Part shown: piece after piece, positions 7,196 through 13,167 of the stretch
Numbering within the stretch: position 1 is the first letter of the stretch
Layout of the letters: each line of letters opens with the position of its first letter
NCBI GenBank assembly: GCA_910587715.1
Contig: CAJUMV010000059.1
Coordinates: 1-13,466 of the forward strand
Direction of reading: 5' to 3'
DNA: 13,466 nucleotides
DNA from: an uncultured Lachnospiraceae bacterium
Lineage (GTDB): Bacteria; Bacillota; Clostridia; Lachnospirales; Lachnospiraceae
Notes under the pieces: generated by a model
Told to the model about the DNA's origin: nothing
What the model saw: only the letters and a program-made list of their open reading frames with translations
Database searches by the model: none
Translations under genes and position numbers: made by a program

Positions 7196-7396
7196 ATGGC
7201 AAGGAAGTACAAAAGGCTAAGCTATGAGGACAGGAAGAGAATAGAGGCTATGTGTAAGGCTGGCAACAATGCAGAGGCTATAGCTGATGCGGTAGGCGTA
7301 CACAGAGGCACTTTATACCGGGAACTGCAAAGAGGCGGGGCAGAGAACGGAAAGCGGCAGCAGTACAGCGCAGAGCTGGCACAGCGGGCTATTTAG
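7196..7396 (+). CDS. Small IS30-type helix-turn-helix protein
   Basis: A 66-residue protein that is almost entirely a helix-turn-helix of the IS30 transposase N-terminal type (HTH_38). LSYEDRKRIEAMCKAG forms the first helices, NAEAIADAVGVHRGTLYREL the turn and recognition helix, and RGG follows as in IS30-type domains. Stand-alone copies of this domain are common as small DNA-binding proteins in phages and integrative elements. There is no catalytic DDE domain, so this is not a transposase. The start is supported by AAGGAG at 7180-7185, ten bases upstream. It is the first gene of the accessory module and may control it. The frame ends abruptly at a TAG while a second frame stays open beyond, which raises the possibility of a shortened C-terminus. 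Confidence 0.75.
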   Translation: MARKYKRLSYEDRKRIEAMCKAGNNAEAIADAVGVHRGTLYRELQRGGAENGKRQQYSAELAQRAI

Positions 7397-7580
7397 ACAG
7401 AGCGGACGAAAGAGAGGTAAAAACTACGCCAGAACAGGAGAGCGGCAGCATTGAAGAGACAGAGAGCGCCGCCCGGAGGGAGAGTTTAAGGGATTTGGCA
7501 AGGCAAGAAATATATCACGGCAGCGGCAGCAGGCATAACATGGCTGCCGCTGAAAGAAAGCGGGAGAGCGGCAGGGCATG
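7397..7580 (+). other. Open frame without a usable start; possible small gene or frameshifted tail
   Basis: The gap between the HTH gene and the next gene is not empty. One frame, overlapping the HTH gene in another phase, stays open up to a TGA at 7578-7580 that overlaps the next ATG in the ATGA style of this operon. It encodes a charged E/R-rich sequence including KTTPEQESGSIEETESAARR. No ATG or GTG lies at a suitable place. A TTG at 7495 or a late ATG at 7540 would give only very short products. It could be a small gene with a non-canonical start or the lost C-terminus of the HTH protein after a frameshift. The stop/start overlap makes real translation more likely than chance. Confidence 0.35.
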
Positions 7581-7901
7581 AGGTATGCAGTGATTATTTA
7601 CACAGATACAACCAGCGAGGCGGCTATAGCTGATTACATGCAGCAGCGCCGCTGGGACAGACAGAGGGAACGCAGACGGCGGCAGCGCCGCCAGTGTTTC
7701 CTTAAGCAGCGCTTAACGGGCGTATTCCTTTTGGTGTTTACCGCCCTGGCGGTTATGGCGACAGGCGGCGACGCAACAATAGCGATCATAACAGTACCGC
7801 TGGGGCTGTATCTGCTATTCACTAAAGAAATGCTTTTAGTGAATGATTTTTACCGGGAAACGAAAGAGAGGGACACAGAAAAGAAATGGTACAGATATTA
7901 G
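7578..7901 (+). CDS. Small membrane protein with two predicted TM segments
   Basis: A 107-residue protein. The N-terminal 20 residues are mixed, then comes a very basic stretch (residues 23-45, rich in Arg). Two hydrophobic segments follow, at about 45-62 (LTGVFLLVFTALAVM) and 66-82 (TIAIITVPLGLYLLF), with the short loop ATGGDA between them. The C-terminus is charged (ETKERDTEKKW). The Arg-rich segment before the first helix suggests an N-in, C-in hairpin in the membrane. The start overlaps the TGA of the upstream open frame, and the end overlaps the methyltransferase gene by 16 bases, so it is translated as part of the operon. Family and function are not recognised. Confidence 0.65.
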   Translation: MRYAVIIYTDTTSEAAIADYMQQRRWDRQRERRRRQRRQCFLKQRLTGVFLLVFTALAVMATGGDATIAIITVPLGLYLLFTKEMLLVNDFYRETKERDTEKKWYRY

Positions 7902-8881
7902 AGCTTTTCGGCGGCATAGGCAGCCCGCGCTGCGCGCTGCGCAATATAGGCATACCAGTAAAAGCTATTGATTACGTGGAGATAGACGAAAAGGCGGTAC
8001 GTTCCTACAATGCTATGTTTTCTGATGAATTGGAGTATAAAACACAGAGCGTCGTAGGGTGGAACTTAAAGCCGGATATTCTGATACACGGTAGCCCGTG
8101 CCAAGATTTCAGCATAGCAGGACACCAAGGAAAAGCGACAGCAGAGGCGGGGCGTATAAACCGTGGAAAGGGAGCCGACAAGGGCAGCGGCACACGTTCA
8201 AGCCTTATGTGGGAAACAATTCACATTATAGAACAAATGGGCGAATGGAAACCTAAATACGTTATCTGGGAAAACGTCAAAAATGTATTAAGCCGTTACA
8301 TGCGGGTAAATTTCAATCGGTATCTATCGGAAATGGAGCGGCTGGGGTATAGCAGTAATTTTAAAATACTGGACGCTAGGGAGTTTGGGCTGCCGCAGGC
8401 ACGGGAAAGAGTTTTTACAGTATCGGTACTGGGAAATGAAAAATTTTGTTTTGATGATCTCATAAAAACCCCTATGCGGGATATTAACGAATTTCTTTTA
8501 GAAGATGTGCCGCCAGTATATGACGTAACACAGCCGAGCGTATTAGAGGCAATAGGCAAAAAGGGAATACGGCGGGCGACGGTAATAGAGGACTACGCAT
8601 TTACTATTACTGCAAGGCAGGACAGAACGCCAGCACAGGTAATAGATATGGGAAATGGGCGTTATAGGTATCTGACAGAATTAGAGTGCTGGCGCTTGCA
8701 GGGCTATACAGATGCAGATTTTAACGCGGCGGCAGCAGTGCATAAGAGGGTAGGGCGCTATACAATGCCTCTTTATAAGCAGGCTGGCAATAGCATACCA
8801 GTAACGATATTTGAGAGCTTGTTTAGAAAAATGATTCTGGGAGAAACAGAAGAAAGTGAGGCGGGTAATGGCAATATTTAG
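7886..8881 (+). CDS. dcm: C5 cytosine DNA methyltransferase (orphan)
   Basis: A 331-residue enzyme that moves a methyl group from S-adenosylmethionine to C5 of cytosine in DNA. The motifs are complete and in order: I (LELFGGIGSPRCAL, residues 5-18, SAM binding), IV with catalytic C72 (GSPCQDFSIAG), VI (WENVKNV, E129), VIII (QARERVF, 171-177), a target-recognition stretch at about 180-260, IX (RYLTELECWRLQGY) and X (QAGNSIPVTI). No restriction endonuclease gene accompanies it, so it is an orphan enzyme of the type phages and mobile elements carry to evade host restriction or to mark their DNA. It overlaps both neighbours. Isoleucine is mainly encoded by ATA, unlike the chromosomal genes to the left. 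The symbol is a family label; specificity for CCWGG is not implied. Confidence 0.93.
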   Translation: MVQILELFGGIGSPRCALRNIGIPVKAIDYVEIDEKAVRSYNAMFSDELEYKTQSVVGWNLKPDILIHGSPCQDFSIAGHQGKATAEAGRINRGKGADKGSGTRSSLMWETIHIIEQMGEWKPKYVIWENVKNVLSRYMRVNFNRYLSEMERLGYSSNFKILDAREFGLPQARERVFTVSVLGNEKFCFDDLIKTPMRDINEFLLEDVPPVYDVTQPSVLEAIGKKGIRRATVIEDYAFTITARQDRTPAQVIDMGNGRYRYLTELECWRLQGYTDADFNAAAAVHKRVGRYTMPLYKQAGNSIPVTIFESLFRKMILGETEESEAGNGNI

Positions 8882-9248
8882 GGAAGTACGCACAGAGGTA
8901 TATTGCGATATATGCGGCGAGTATGTCATAGGCTGGAAAAGCCCCGGCAAAGGTGTAAGCAGGGGCTGGGCGGCGTACTTTGCACGGGAAGAGGGCTGCA
9001 CAACGGGAAAAAAGATCATTTGTAAAAGCTGCCGTATAAGCAGGCGCATAGAAAAATGTAGTCTGCAAAAGAAATGCGGCGAGGCGGGTAAGGACGCAGA
9101 CGGTACTTGCCTGGGAATTGGGAAACAATTTGACGACGAGCCTATAGAGCAGTGCAAGCGCTGTATTGCGTGTACTTCTTTTGATTGGGAAGAGGAAAAG
9201 GAAAGGTTAAGCATAAACGGAAAGAATAGAAAGCGGGGCAGGCAATGA
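8868..9248 (+). CDS. Cysteine-rich, zinc-ribbon-like small protein
   Basis: A 126-residue protein from the ATG at 8868. An upstream GTG at 8856 is possible, but GAGGCGG at 8857-8863 fits the ATG better. Eleven cysteines stand out. YCDICG (C13, C16) and ICKSC (C52, C55) form a classical four-cysteine zinc ribbon. A second cluster has C64, C70 and C81 followed by CKRCIAC (C96, C99, C102). The C-terminus is basic (NGKNRKRGRQ). This suggests a metal-binding, possibly nucleic-acid-binding protein. It overlaps the methyltransferase end by 14 bases and the next gene by four (ATGA). I do not recognise a named family. It could be a regulatory or structural adaptor of the replication module. Confidence 0.65.
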   Translation: MAIFREVRTEVYCDICGEYVIGWKSPGKGVSRGWAAYFAREEGCTTGKKIICKSCRISRRIEKCSLQKKCGEAGKDADGTCLGIGKQFDDEPIEQCKRCIACTSFDWEEEKERLSINGKNRKRGRQ

Positions 9249-9601
9249 GTAAAGTTTACATACGCAGCCAGAAAAAAGACGGGCTGTATATTTTCGACAA
9301 TACGCAGGGGATTAGATACAGCACACAGGACAAGGAAGAGAGTTTTTTCCTATCCCCATTGTTGGAAAGCGAAAAGCAGACAGGGAAAAATTGTATTTTC
9401 CTATATTTCAGTAGCGGGGGATGCCGCAAGCTGGGGGAGTATGAGAGCAAAGAGCGCTGTTTAGAGATCATAGACGAGATACAGGGCGTATGCGGGCAAT
9501 ATTTATATGCGCCGGGCAATACAGGCTTTCTGATAGGCAGCGAGGCTACGCCGCCTATGGCAGCAGTGATACCGCGCTTATATCAGATGCCGGAAAAGTG
9601 A
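9245..9601 (+). CDS. Unknown protein of the accessory operon
   Basis: A 118-residue soluble protein starting in an ATGA overlap with the preceding gene. It reads as a mostly beta N-terminal part (KVYIRSQKKDGLYIFDNTQG) and a middle part with YESKERCLEIIDEIQGVCGQ. The latter is a pattern like the small phage and ICE proteins in which a strand is followed by a helix starting with a conserved E-x-C-x-x-I-I. The C-terminal VIPRLYQMPEK is proline-rich. There is no membrane segment or signal peptide and no metal cluster. The family is not recognised. Position in the operon and codon use tie it to the element, not the chromosome. Confidence 0.65.
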   Translation: MSKVYIRSQKKDGLYIFDNTQGIRYSTQDKEESFFLSPLLESEKQTGKNCIFLYFSSGGCRKLGEYESKERCLEIIDEIQGVCGQYLYAPGNTGFLIGSEATPPMAAVIPRLYQMPEK

Positions 9602-9610
9602 GGGCAGGGC

Positions 9611-9901
9611 ATGGACGGAAACGACGAGGAACGCAGCGCACTTATTCACGAATATTACCAGATATACAGAGCATTACAGAAGAGGCACAGCTTAAGAGAG
9701 CATAGCCATTTTGATATATACGGCAATAACTTTATTGAAATCTGGGAGTATGCAGGAGAGAGGCGCGGGCGCTGTATCTGCAAAGTAAAGGAAGAGGACG
9801 AAATAGCGTGCTATAAGCGGGCAATAGAAATGCTGATAAGTTATAGCGGGAAAGGAGATCACGCAAAGTATGAGCAAAAAGCGGAACAAAAGGCAGGATA
9901 A
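9611..9901 (+). CDS. Unknown small protein of the accessory operon
   Basis: A 96-residue protein whose ATG follows an AGGGCAGGG stretch. It is helix-rich: an N-terminal acidic helix (EERSALIHEYYQIYRALQKR), a beta-rich centre (FDIYGNNFIEIWEYAG) and a C-terminal helix with EDEIACYKRAIEMLI. The pattern is soluble and small, like many phage early proteins. A different frame over the same region is a shadow. It ends 32 bases inside the next gene, so the two are translationally coupled. No family is recognised. Confidence 0.6.
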   Translation: MDGNDEERSALIHEYYQIYRALQKRHSLREHSHFDIYGNNFIEIWEYAGERRGRCICKVKEEDEIACYKRAIEMLISYSGKGDHAKYEQKAEQKAG

Positions 9902-10625
9902 AAAGCCGGACTTTCTGGCAGACCTTAATGCAGGGATTCTGGACGATCTGACGGAAAGAGGCAGGATAAGCAACGCAGCGGGGCTGGCAGGAGAGCTTAC
10001 GGAGCTGGAAGAGGTAACGGACATATGCGGGCTGCGGTTCAATGGTTATCTGGCAAAGATCGAGACGAAAAGACCAAGCGGCATTATTGACGAGATAATA
10101 GTAGCCTTTACAGAGGCAGCAGTAGACCGGGGAAAGACCGGGGACGGGCTGCGGCTTGAAAATTATTTCCTGCCGGGCAGCAGGCTTTTAATATCCGGGC
10201 GGCAGCAGGCGCTTAAAGATTTTAAGAGCGGTAAAGTGCTGGTATTCATTCTGGCAGAGTACATAGGCTTAAGCCCTAAAGCAATGCTGCAAAATGACAT
10301 AGCGCTTGTGGGCGAGCTGAAATATAAGCCGACGCACCGGGAAACGCCGAGAGGGAAACGCATTTCTGACATTTTCGTAGAGGTAAAAAATGTGCTTACA
10401 GGGACAAGCTGCTATATTCCATGTATTTGCTGGCAGGAGAACGCGGACGAGGTAGCAGGCTGGCTGCCGGGCGACAAAGTAAAGCTGCTGGGAAGATGCC
10501 AGAGCCGGGAATATATGAAAGATGCAGAGACAGGCAGGGAAGTAAAGACAGTTTATGAGATTTCAGTAAGTTTCATTAAAAGGACAGGAGAGGCAGGAAA
10601 TGAGATCAAAGACAATCATAAATAG
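9870..10625 (+). CDS. Single-strand DNA-binding-like protein with two OB-type regions
   Basis: A 251-residue protein. The rear half (about 142-238) follows the bacterial SSB/PriB pattern closely: NDIALVGELKYKPTHRET, RISDIFVEVKNV, YIPCICW, GDKVKLLGRCQSREY and VKTVYEISVSF. The last two match the G-x-x-Q-S-R-x-Y and tYEvs strands of SSB. The front half (54-134), with FNGYLAKIETK and GSRLLISGRQQALKDF, reads as a second, more divergent OB region. The N-terminus is basic (KKRNKRQDKK). It lacks the acidic DDDIPF-like SSB tail. It would protect single-stranded DNA during replication or transfer of the element. The start has AAAGGAG 12 bases upstream. It overlaps the previous gene by 32 and the next by 26 bases. 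Alternative reading: a primosomal or single-OB protein with an unrelated N-terminus. Confidence 0.75.
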   Translation: MSKKRNKRQDKKPDFLADLNAGILDDLTERGRISNAAGLAGELTELEEVTDICGLRFNGYLAKIETKRPSGIIDEIIVAFTEAAVDRGKTGDGLRLENYFLPGSRLLISGRQQALKDFKSGKVLVFILAEYIGLSPKAMLQNDIALVGELKYKPTHRETPRGKRISDIFVEVKNVLTGTSCYIPCICWQENADEVAGWLPGDKVKLLGRCQSREYMKDAETGREVKTVYEISVSFIKRTGEAGNEIKDNHK

Positions 10626-10917
10626 CAAAGGGGAGCCGCAGGCAACACGCATAGAAATACCGATAAAGGGCGCAGGCGGCGCACTGGGTATGCAGGCGGT
10701 TACAAAATTAACCGCGCTTATCAGCGGGCTTAAGAATAAAAAAACAGAGTATGACATATTCCAGCAGTTTTACACGATTCAAGGCTACGCTATGTGCTGT
10801 CGTGACAGTGGATTTCTGGAACATGAAAGCACAAACGACATACTGAAAATGGCAGAGGTTCTGGCAGACAATGAAATTATCAGAGTACAGGCAGAGGGGA
10901 AAGGCGGGCAGGAATGA
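10600..10917 (+). CDS. Unknown small protein after the SSB-like gene
   Basis: A 105-residue protein. Its ATG lies inside the end of the SSB-like gene, nine bases after AGGAG. The sequence has a beta-type N-terminus (RIEIPIKGAGGALGM), a helical centre (AVTKLTALISGLKNKKTEYD) and a charged C-terminus. There is no membrane segment or metal site. The family is not recognised. It ends in an ATGA overlap with the next gene. Partnership with the SSB-like protein is a reasonable guess from the overlap only. Confidence 0.6.
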   Translation: MRSKTIINSKGEPQATRIEIPIKGAGGALGMQAVTKLTALISGLKNKKTEYDIFQQFYTIQGYAMCCRDSGFLEHESTNDILKMAEVLADNEIIRVQAEGKGGQE

Positions 10918-11411
10918 GGACAGTATACATATGCAGCCCGTACAGGGCAAAGGACGGCGCAGAGCTTGACAGGCACATAGAGTATGCGCAGGCGCTTACA
11001 AAGCAGGCAATAGAGGCGGGCTTAGCGCCGATCACGCCGCATTTATACATGACGCAATGCTTAAATGAGGACAAGCCGCAGGAACGGGCGGCAGGAATGG
11101 CAGCAGGTTTGGCGCTACTGAAAAAATGCGATTTTGTGATTGCGGGCGTAAAGTACGGGATAAGTGAGGGCATGAGCCGGGAAATACAGACGGCAGACCG
11201 TATGGGGATTGAGGTAGTAAACGCAGACAAGCTGCGCTATTACATGGAGTGTAAGGAACGGCAGACAGAGGCTAAAGCGTGGGACTACGCTAAAGCCTGC
11301 GCCTGTAATTTCTGTATAGGCAGCCGCTTACATAGCTGTACTGGTTACGATTGCAGGGAGCCATATAACAAGGCTTTTGAATATGCAATGAAACATTCAA
11401 ATTTACTGTAA
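10914..11411 (+). CDS. DUF4406-like protein (nucleoside deoxyribosyltransferase fold) with Cys-rich tail
   Basis: A 165-residue protein. Residues 1-105 match the phage-common DUF4406 / deoxyribosyltransferase-like pattern: VYICSPYRA at the start, ITPHLYMTQCL with ERAAGMAAGLALLKKCD, then YGISEGMSREIQTADRMGIE. In the enzyme family this fold binds nucleoside and cleaves or exchanges the base. Here the reaction is unknown; related phage proteins are usually annotated only by the fold. Residues 106-165 form an extra tail with cysteines at 129, 131, 134, 142 and 147 (CACNFC, SCTGYDC), possibly metal-binding. The start overlaps the previous stop as ATGA. It may act in nucleotide metabolism during element replication. 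Confidence 0.75.
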   Translation: MRTVYICSPYRAKDGAELDRHIEYAQALTKQAIEAGLAPITPHLYMTQCLNEDKPQERAAGMAAGLALLKKCDFVIAGVKYGISEGMSREIQTADRMGIEVVNADKLRYYMECKERQTEAKAWDYAKACACNFCIGSRLHSCTGYDCREPYNKAFEYAMKHSNLL

Positions 11412-11426
11412 AGGAGATCAAGAGAA

Positions 11427-11633
11427 ATGAGGAAATTAAGGAGAGCAGTATTAAGGAATGAGGCAAACAGGTTGAGCCGCCACGGGAGAAACGGGAAAAG
11501 CATTGCTATTTTCCGTAGCCTCTGGGACGACTATAAGGAGCTGAAACAGCACAAGGAGCTTGCGCAGAAAGAAAAGGGACTGCTGGCGCAGATCGGGAGC
11601 CTTAAGAGGGCGCGGAAAGCAGCAGCCATGTAG
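11427..11633 (+). CDS. Small basic protein of unknown function
   Basis: A 68-residue, very basic, helical protein with an AAAGGAG site ahead of its ATG. It begins MRKLRRAVLRNEANRLSRHG and continues with a charged helix (DDYKELKQHKELAQKEKG). It resembles the short Arg/Lys-rich proteins frequent in phage and element operons; nucleic-acid binding is plausible but unproven. It is the last gene of the first operon block, and a cluster of hairpins follows. Confidence 0.55.
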   Translation: MRKLRRAVLRNEANRLSRHGRNGKSIAIFRSLWDDYKELKQHKELAQKEKGLLAQIGSLKRARKAAAM

Positions 11634-11639
11634 ATTCGC

Positions 11640-11660
11640 ATTAAATGAGAATAATTTAAT
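11640..11660. repeat. AT-rich inverted repeat
   Basis: ATTAAAT/ATTTAAT, a 7-bp perfect palindromic stem with loop GAGAATA, sits seven bases after the upstream gene. As an AT-rich stem it may be a duplex-unwinding or binding site rather than a terminator. Confidence 0.5.
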
Positions 11661-11709
11661 AGCCCCTACGGTACGGGAATACCATAGGGGCTAAGCTATA
11701 CAGCTTTTT
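11661..11709 (+). terminator. Long hairpin followed by a short hairpin with T tail
   Basis: AGCCCCTAcGGTA pairs with TACCaTAGGGGCT (13 positions, one mismatch) around a six-base loop. It is followed at once by AAGCT/AGCTT with a four-base loop and T5. The combination can terminate the upstream operon. The first stem is unusually long and is not itself followed by T, so it may have another function (DNA hairpin, protection, or origin). Confidence 0.55.
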
Positions 11710-11746
11710 AAAACCTATATCCAGTATATCACTGTATGGCGAAATG

Positions 11747-11787
11747 TCAAGTAATACGCGGGCGCAAGCCCGTTTTACCACTTGATA
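11747..11787. other. Candidate rolling-circle nick origin with GCAA hairpin and CTTGATA
   Basis: TCAAGT (11747-11752) and ACTTGA (11780-11785) are inverted around a CGGGC/GCCCG stem with GCAA tetraloop (11759-11772). The 3' arm contains CTTGATA (11781-11787), the core at the nick site of pC194-type rolling-circle plasmids (cut after G). It lies directly upstream of the HUH protein gene, 48 bases before its start. A double-strand origin next to its Rep gene is the usual arrangement. A second view is a terminator, since T4 follows the stem; the outer arms and the CTTGATA favour an origin. This is inference from pattern only. Confidence 0.4.
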
Positions 11788-11835
11788 AAACTATTAGCTT
11801 TCCGACCAGATAGACCTAAAAGGAGTAAAAAATAT

Positions 11836-12603
11836 ATGCCATACGTTGAGAGGATAACAAGGGCGGGTAAGACCATAGAGGTAGAGCGCTATTTTACAAG
11901 CAGATATAAAAAGCAGGGGATAAAGAGGGGGGATAAGGTAAAGCCCACCACAGAGCAGCAGCAAAAGATCAATACAAGGCAGGCAGAAAGAAAGTTAAGG
12001 ATTCTGATAAATGCTAATTTTGGATATGGGGACTATCATTTAGTGCTGGACTACATACGCAGGAAAGGGGAGCCGCCACGGACAAAAGAGGAAATGCGGC
12101 AGGACATGGATATATTTTTAAGGGAGTGCCGGAAAGAGTACAAAAAGGCTGGGATAGAGTTTAAGTATATTCATGTTATGGAGATCGGGGACAAGGGAGC
12201 CAGGCACCACCACTTAGTTATAAACCAGATAGATACAAAGATATTGCAGCAGTGCTGGTATAAGGCGTATGAGGGGCATAACCGGGTGAAAGTCTTTCCT
12301 CTGGACGACAGCGGCAACTATGCCGATCTGGCAGCTTATCTGATTAAGTACACGGACAAGCACAGGAAAGAAGAGGACGGGGCGCTACAGGGCAAACGCT
12401 GGAATAGCAGCAAGAACCTTGTAAGACCAGTGCCGGAAATACGGATAATTTCAGATCGGCAATGGTTCAAAGCAGAGCCGAGGGCGATAAAGGGATATTA
12501 CGTTGACAAGGACAGCATAAGCAAGGGAGTACATAGCCCGGAATATTACGGCTACGGGTATTTCAGATATACATTAGTCAAATTAGAGGGAGAGGGGGGA
12601 TAA
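11836..12603 (+). CDS. HUH rolling-circle replication initiator (two-tyrosine Rep/gpA-like)
   Basis: A 255-residue protein. The TTG at 11782 is a possible upstream start, but AAAAGGAG ten bases before the ATG at 11836 decides it. RHHHLVI (residues 123-129) gives the HUH metal-binding motif (H124, H126). YLIKYTDK (168-175) has the Y-x-x-K-Y-x-x-K arrangement of phiX174 gpA, in which two tyrosines four residues apart nick and rejoin DNA in turn. Upstream, FKYIHVMEIGDKG fits the strand before the HUH. The protein should cut one strand at an origin and stay covalently bound by Tyr. Related phage proteins are labelled replication-associated (REP_ORF2/G2P type). No helicase domain follows, so it needs a host or element helicase. 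It could also be a relaxase for mobilisation, but the two-tyrosine motif favours replication. Confidence 0.82.
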   Translation: MPYVERITRAGKTIEVERYFTSRYKKQGIKRGDKVKPTTEQQQKINTRQAERKLRILINANFGYGDYHLVLDYIRRKGEPPRTKEEMRQDMDIFLRECRKEYKKAGIEFKYIHVMEIGDKGARHHHLVINQIDTKILQQCWYKAYEGHNRVKVFPLDDSGNYADLAAYLIKYTDKHRKEEDGALQGKRWNSSKNLVRPVPEIRIISDRQWFKAEPRAIKGYYVDKDSISKGVHSPEYYGYGYFRYTLVKLEGEGG

Positions 12604-12604
12604 G

Positions 12605-12769
12605 ATGCAGTATGTACGGATTGTGGTAATAGGCGTGGGCGTGGTGCTTTTGGTACTGGCGGGCGCTGTAATGTGTCTGGCAGCAGTGGCTATAGTACAT
12701 GACAGCGAGGATATGAGGAACTGGGAATACTGGAACGGCATAGACGACAGAAAGGGGCGCAGGAAATGA
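12605..12769 (+). CDS. 54-residue single-TM miniprotein
   Basis: This small gene starts with an ATG one base after the Rep stop, with a GGGGGG stretch just upstream. It encodes a hydrophobic helix at about residues 6-31 (IVVIGVGVVLLVLAGAVM and on) and a charged tail ending DDRKGRRK. A single transmembrane segment with a cytosolic tail, or the reverse, is expected. The stop overlaps the next gene as ATGA, which supports real translation. No family is recognised. It may be an anti-host or regulatory membrane peptide, but nothing in the sequence shows which. Confidence 0.6.
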   Translation: MQYVRIVVIGVGVVLLVLAGAVMCLAAVAIVHDSEDMRNWEYWNGIDDRKGRRK

Positions 12770-13167
12770 GGCAGAGGCTTATACACTGGTTATTCCGGCA
12801 TGGTAAGAACTGTAAGCACTGCTGCCTATGGTGTGAGTATTTCAGTATATGCAGCTGGGACACAGTAGGCTGGAAAGAGAGAAAGAAAATGCAGATATTT
12901 TACCCGGAATACATGGAGAGACGCAGACCGAAAACGCCGCGCTGCATCTGCGAAAATGAGATCAAAAGGCAACTGGGAATAATAAGCCCGTCGCTTTACG
13001 GGATTGTGGCAACAGGCGGTAAAGGAGAAGAGGAGGCAAAAGAGCTGGCAGAGTACAGCAGGAAAGCAGAACGGTATTTATGCTACAAAAGGCGGTTAAG
13101 TAAGGAGCGCTGGAAAGCATTGTACAGGGAATATAGGAAAGAGAGGCGAGGGCATGAGAAACTTTAG
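12766..13167 (+). CDS. Cysteine-rich protein of unknown function
   Basis: A 133-residue protein with a dense N-terminal cysteine cluster (C16, C19, C20, C23, C29 in CKHCCLWCEYFSIC) and CIC at 60-62. This looks like a metal-binding site, possibly zinc or iron-sulfur. The rest is basic and helical (KAERYLCYKRRLSKERWKA and following). It overlaps the upstream miniprotein by four bases (ATGA) and the VRR-NUC gene by 14 bases. Its position between a Rep and a nuclease suggests an accessory replication function, but I cannot assign one. Confidence 0.65.
   Translation: MRQRLIHWLFRHGKNCKHCCLWCEYFSICSWDTVGWKERKKMQIFYPEYMERRRPKTPRCICENEIKRQLGIISPSLYGIVATGGKGEEEAKELAEYSRKAERYLCYKRRLSKERWKALYREYRKERRGHEKL

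Noticed and set aside
7196..7396. IS30 insertion sequence
   Set aside because: Only the HTH domain is present, with no DDE catalytic domain and no inverted repeats; stand-alone HTH proteins of this type are common.
8681..9214. Minus-strand frame of 177 residues over the methyltransferase end and Cys-rich gene
   Set aside because: Composition (Ser/Leu/Pro-rich) is that of an antisense shadow, and the plus strand has intact methyltransferase motifs IX and X plus coupled starts.
9490..9705. Plus-strand frame of 71 residues overlapping two genes
   Set aside because: It overlaps the ends of 9245-9601 and 9611-9901 out of frame and lacks a suitable ribosome binding site.
11782..11835. TTG start for the HUH protein giving 18 extra residues
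   Set aside because: The ATG at 11836 has an ideal AAGGAG ten bases before it, and the TTG region overlaps the putative origin; extra residues show no family similarity that I recognise.
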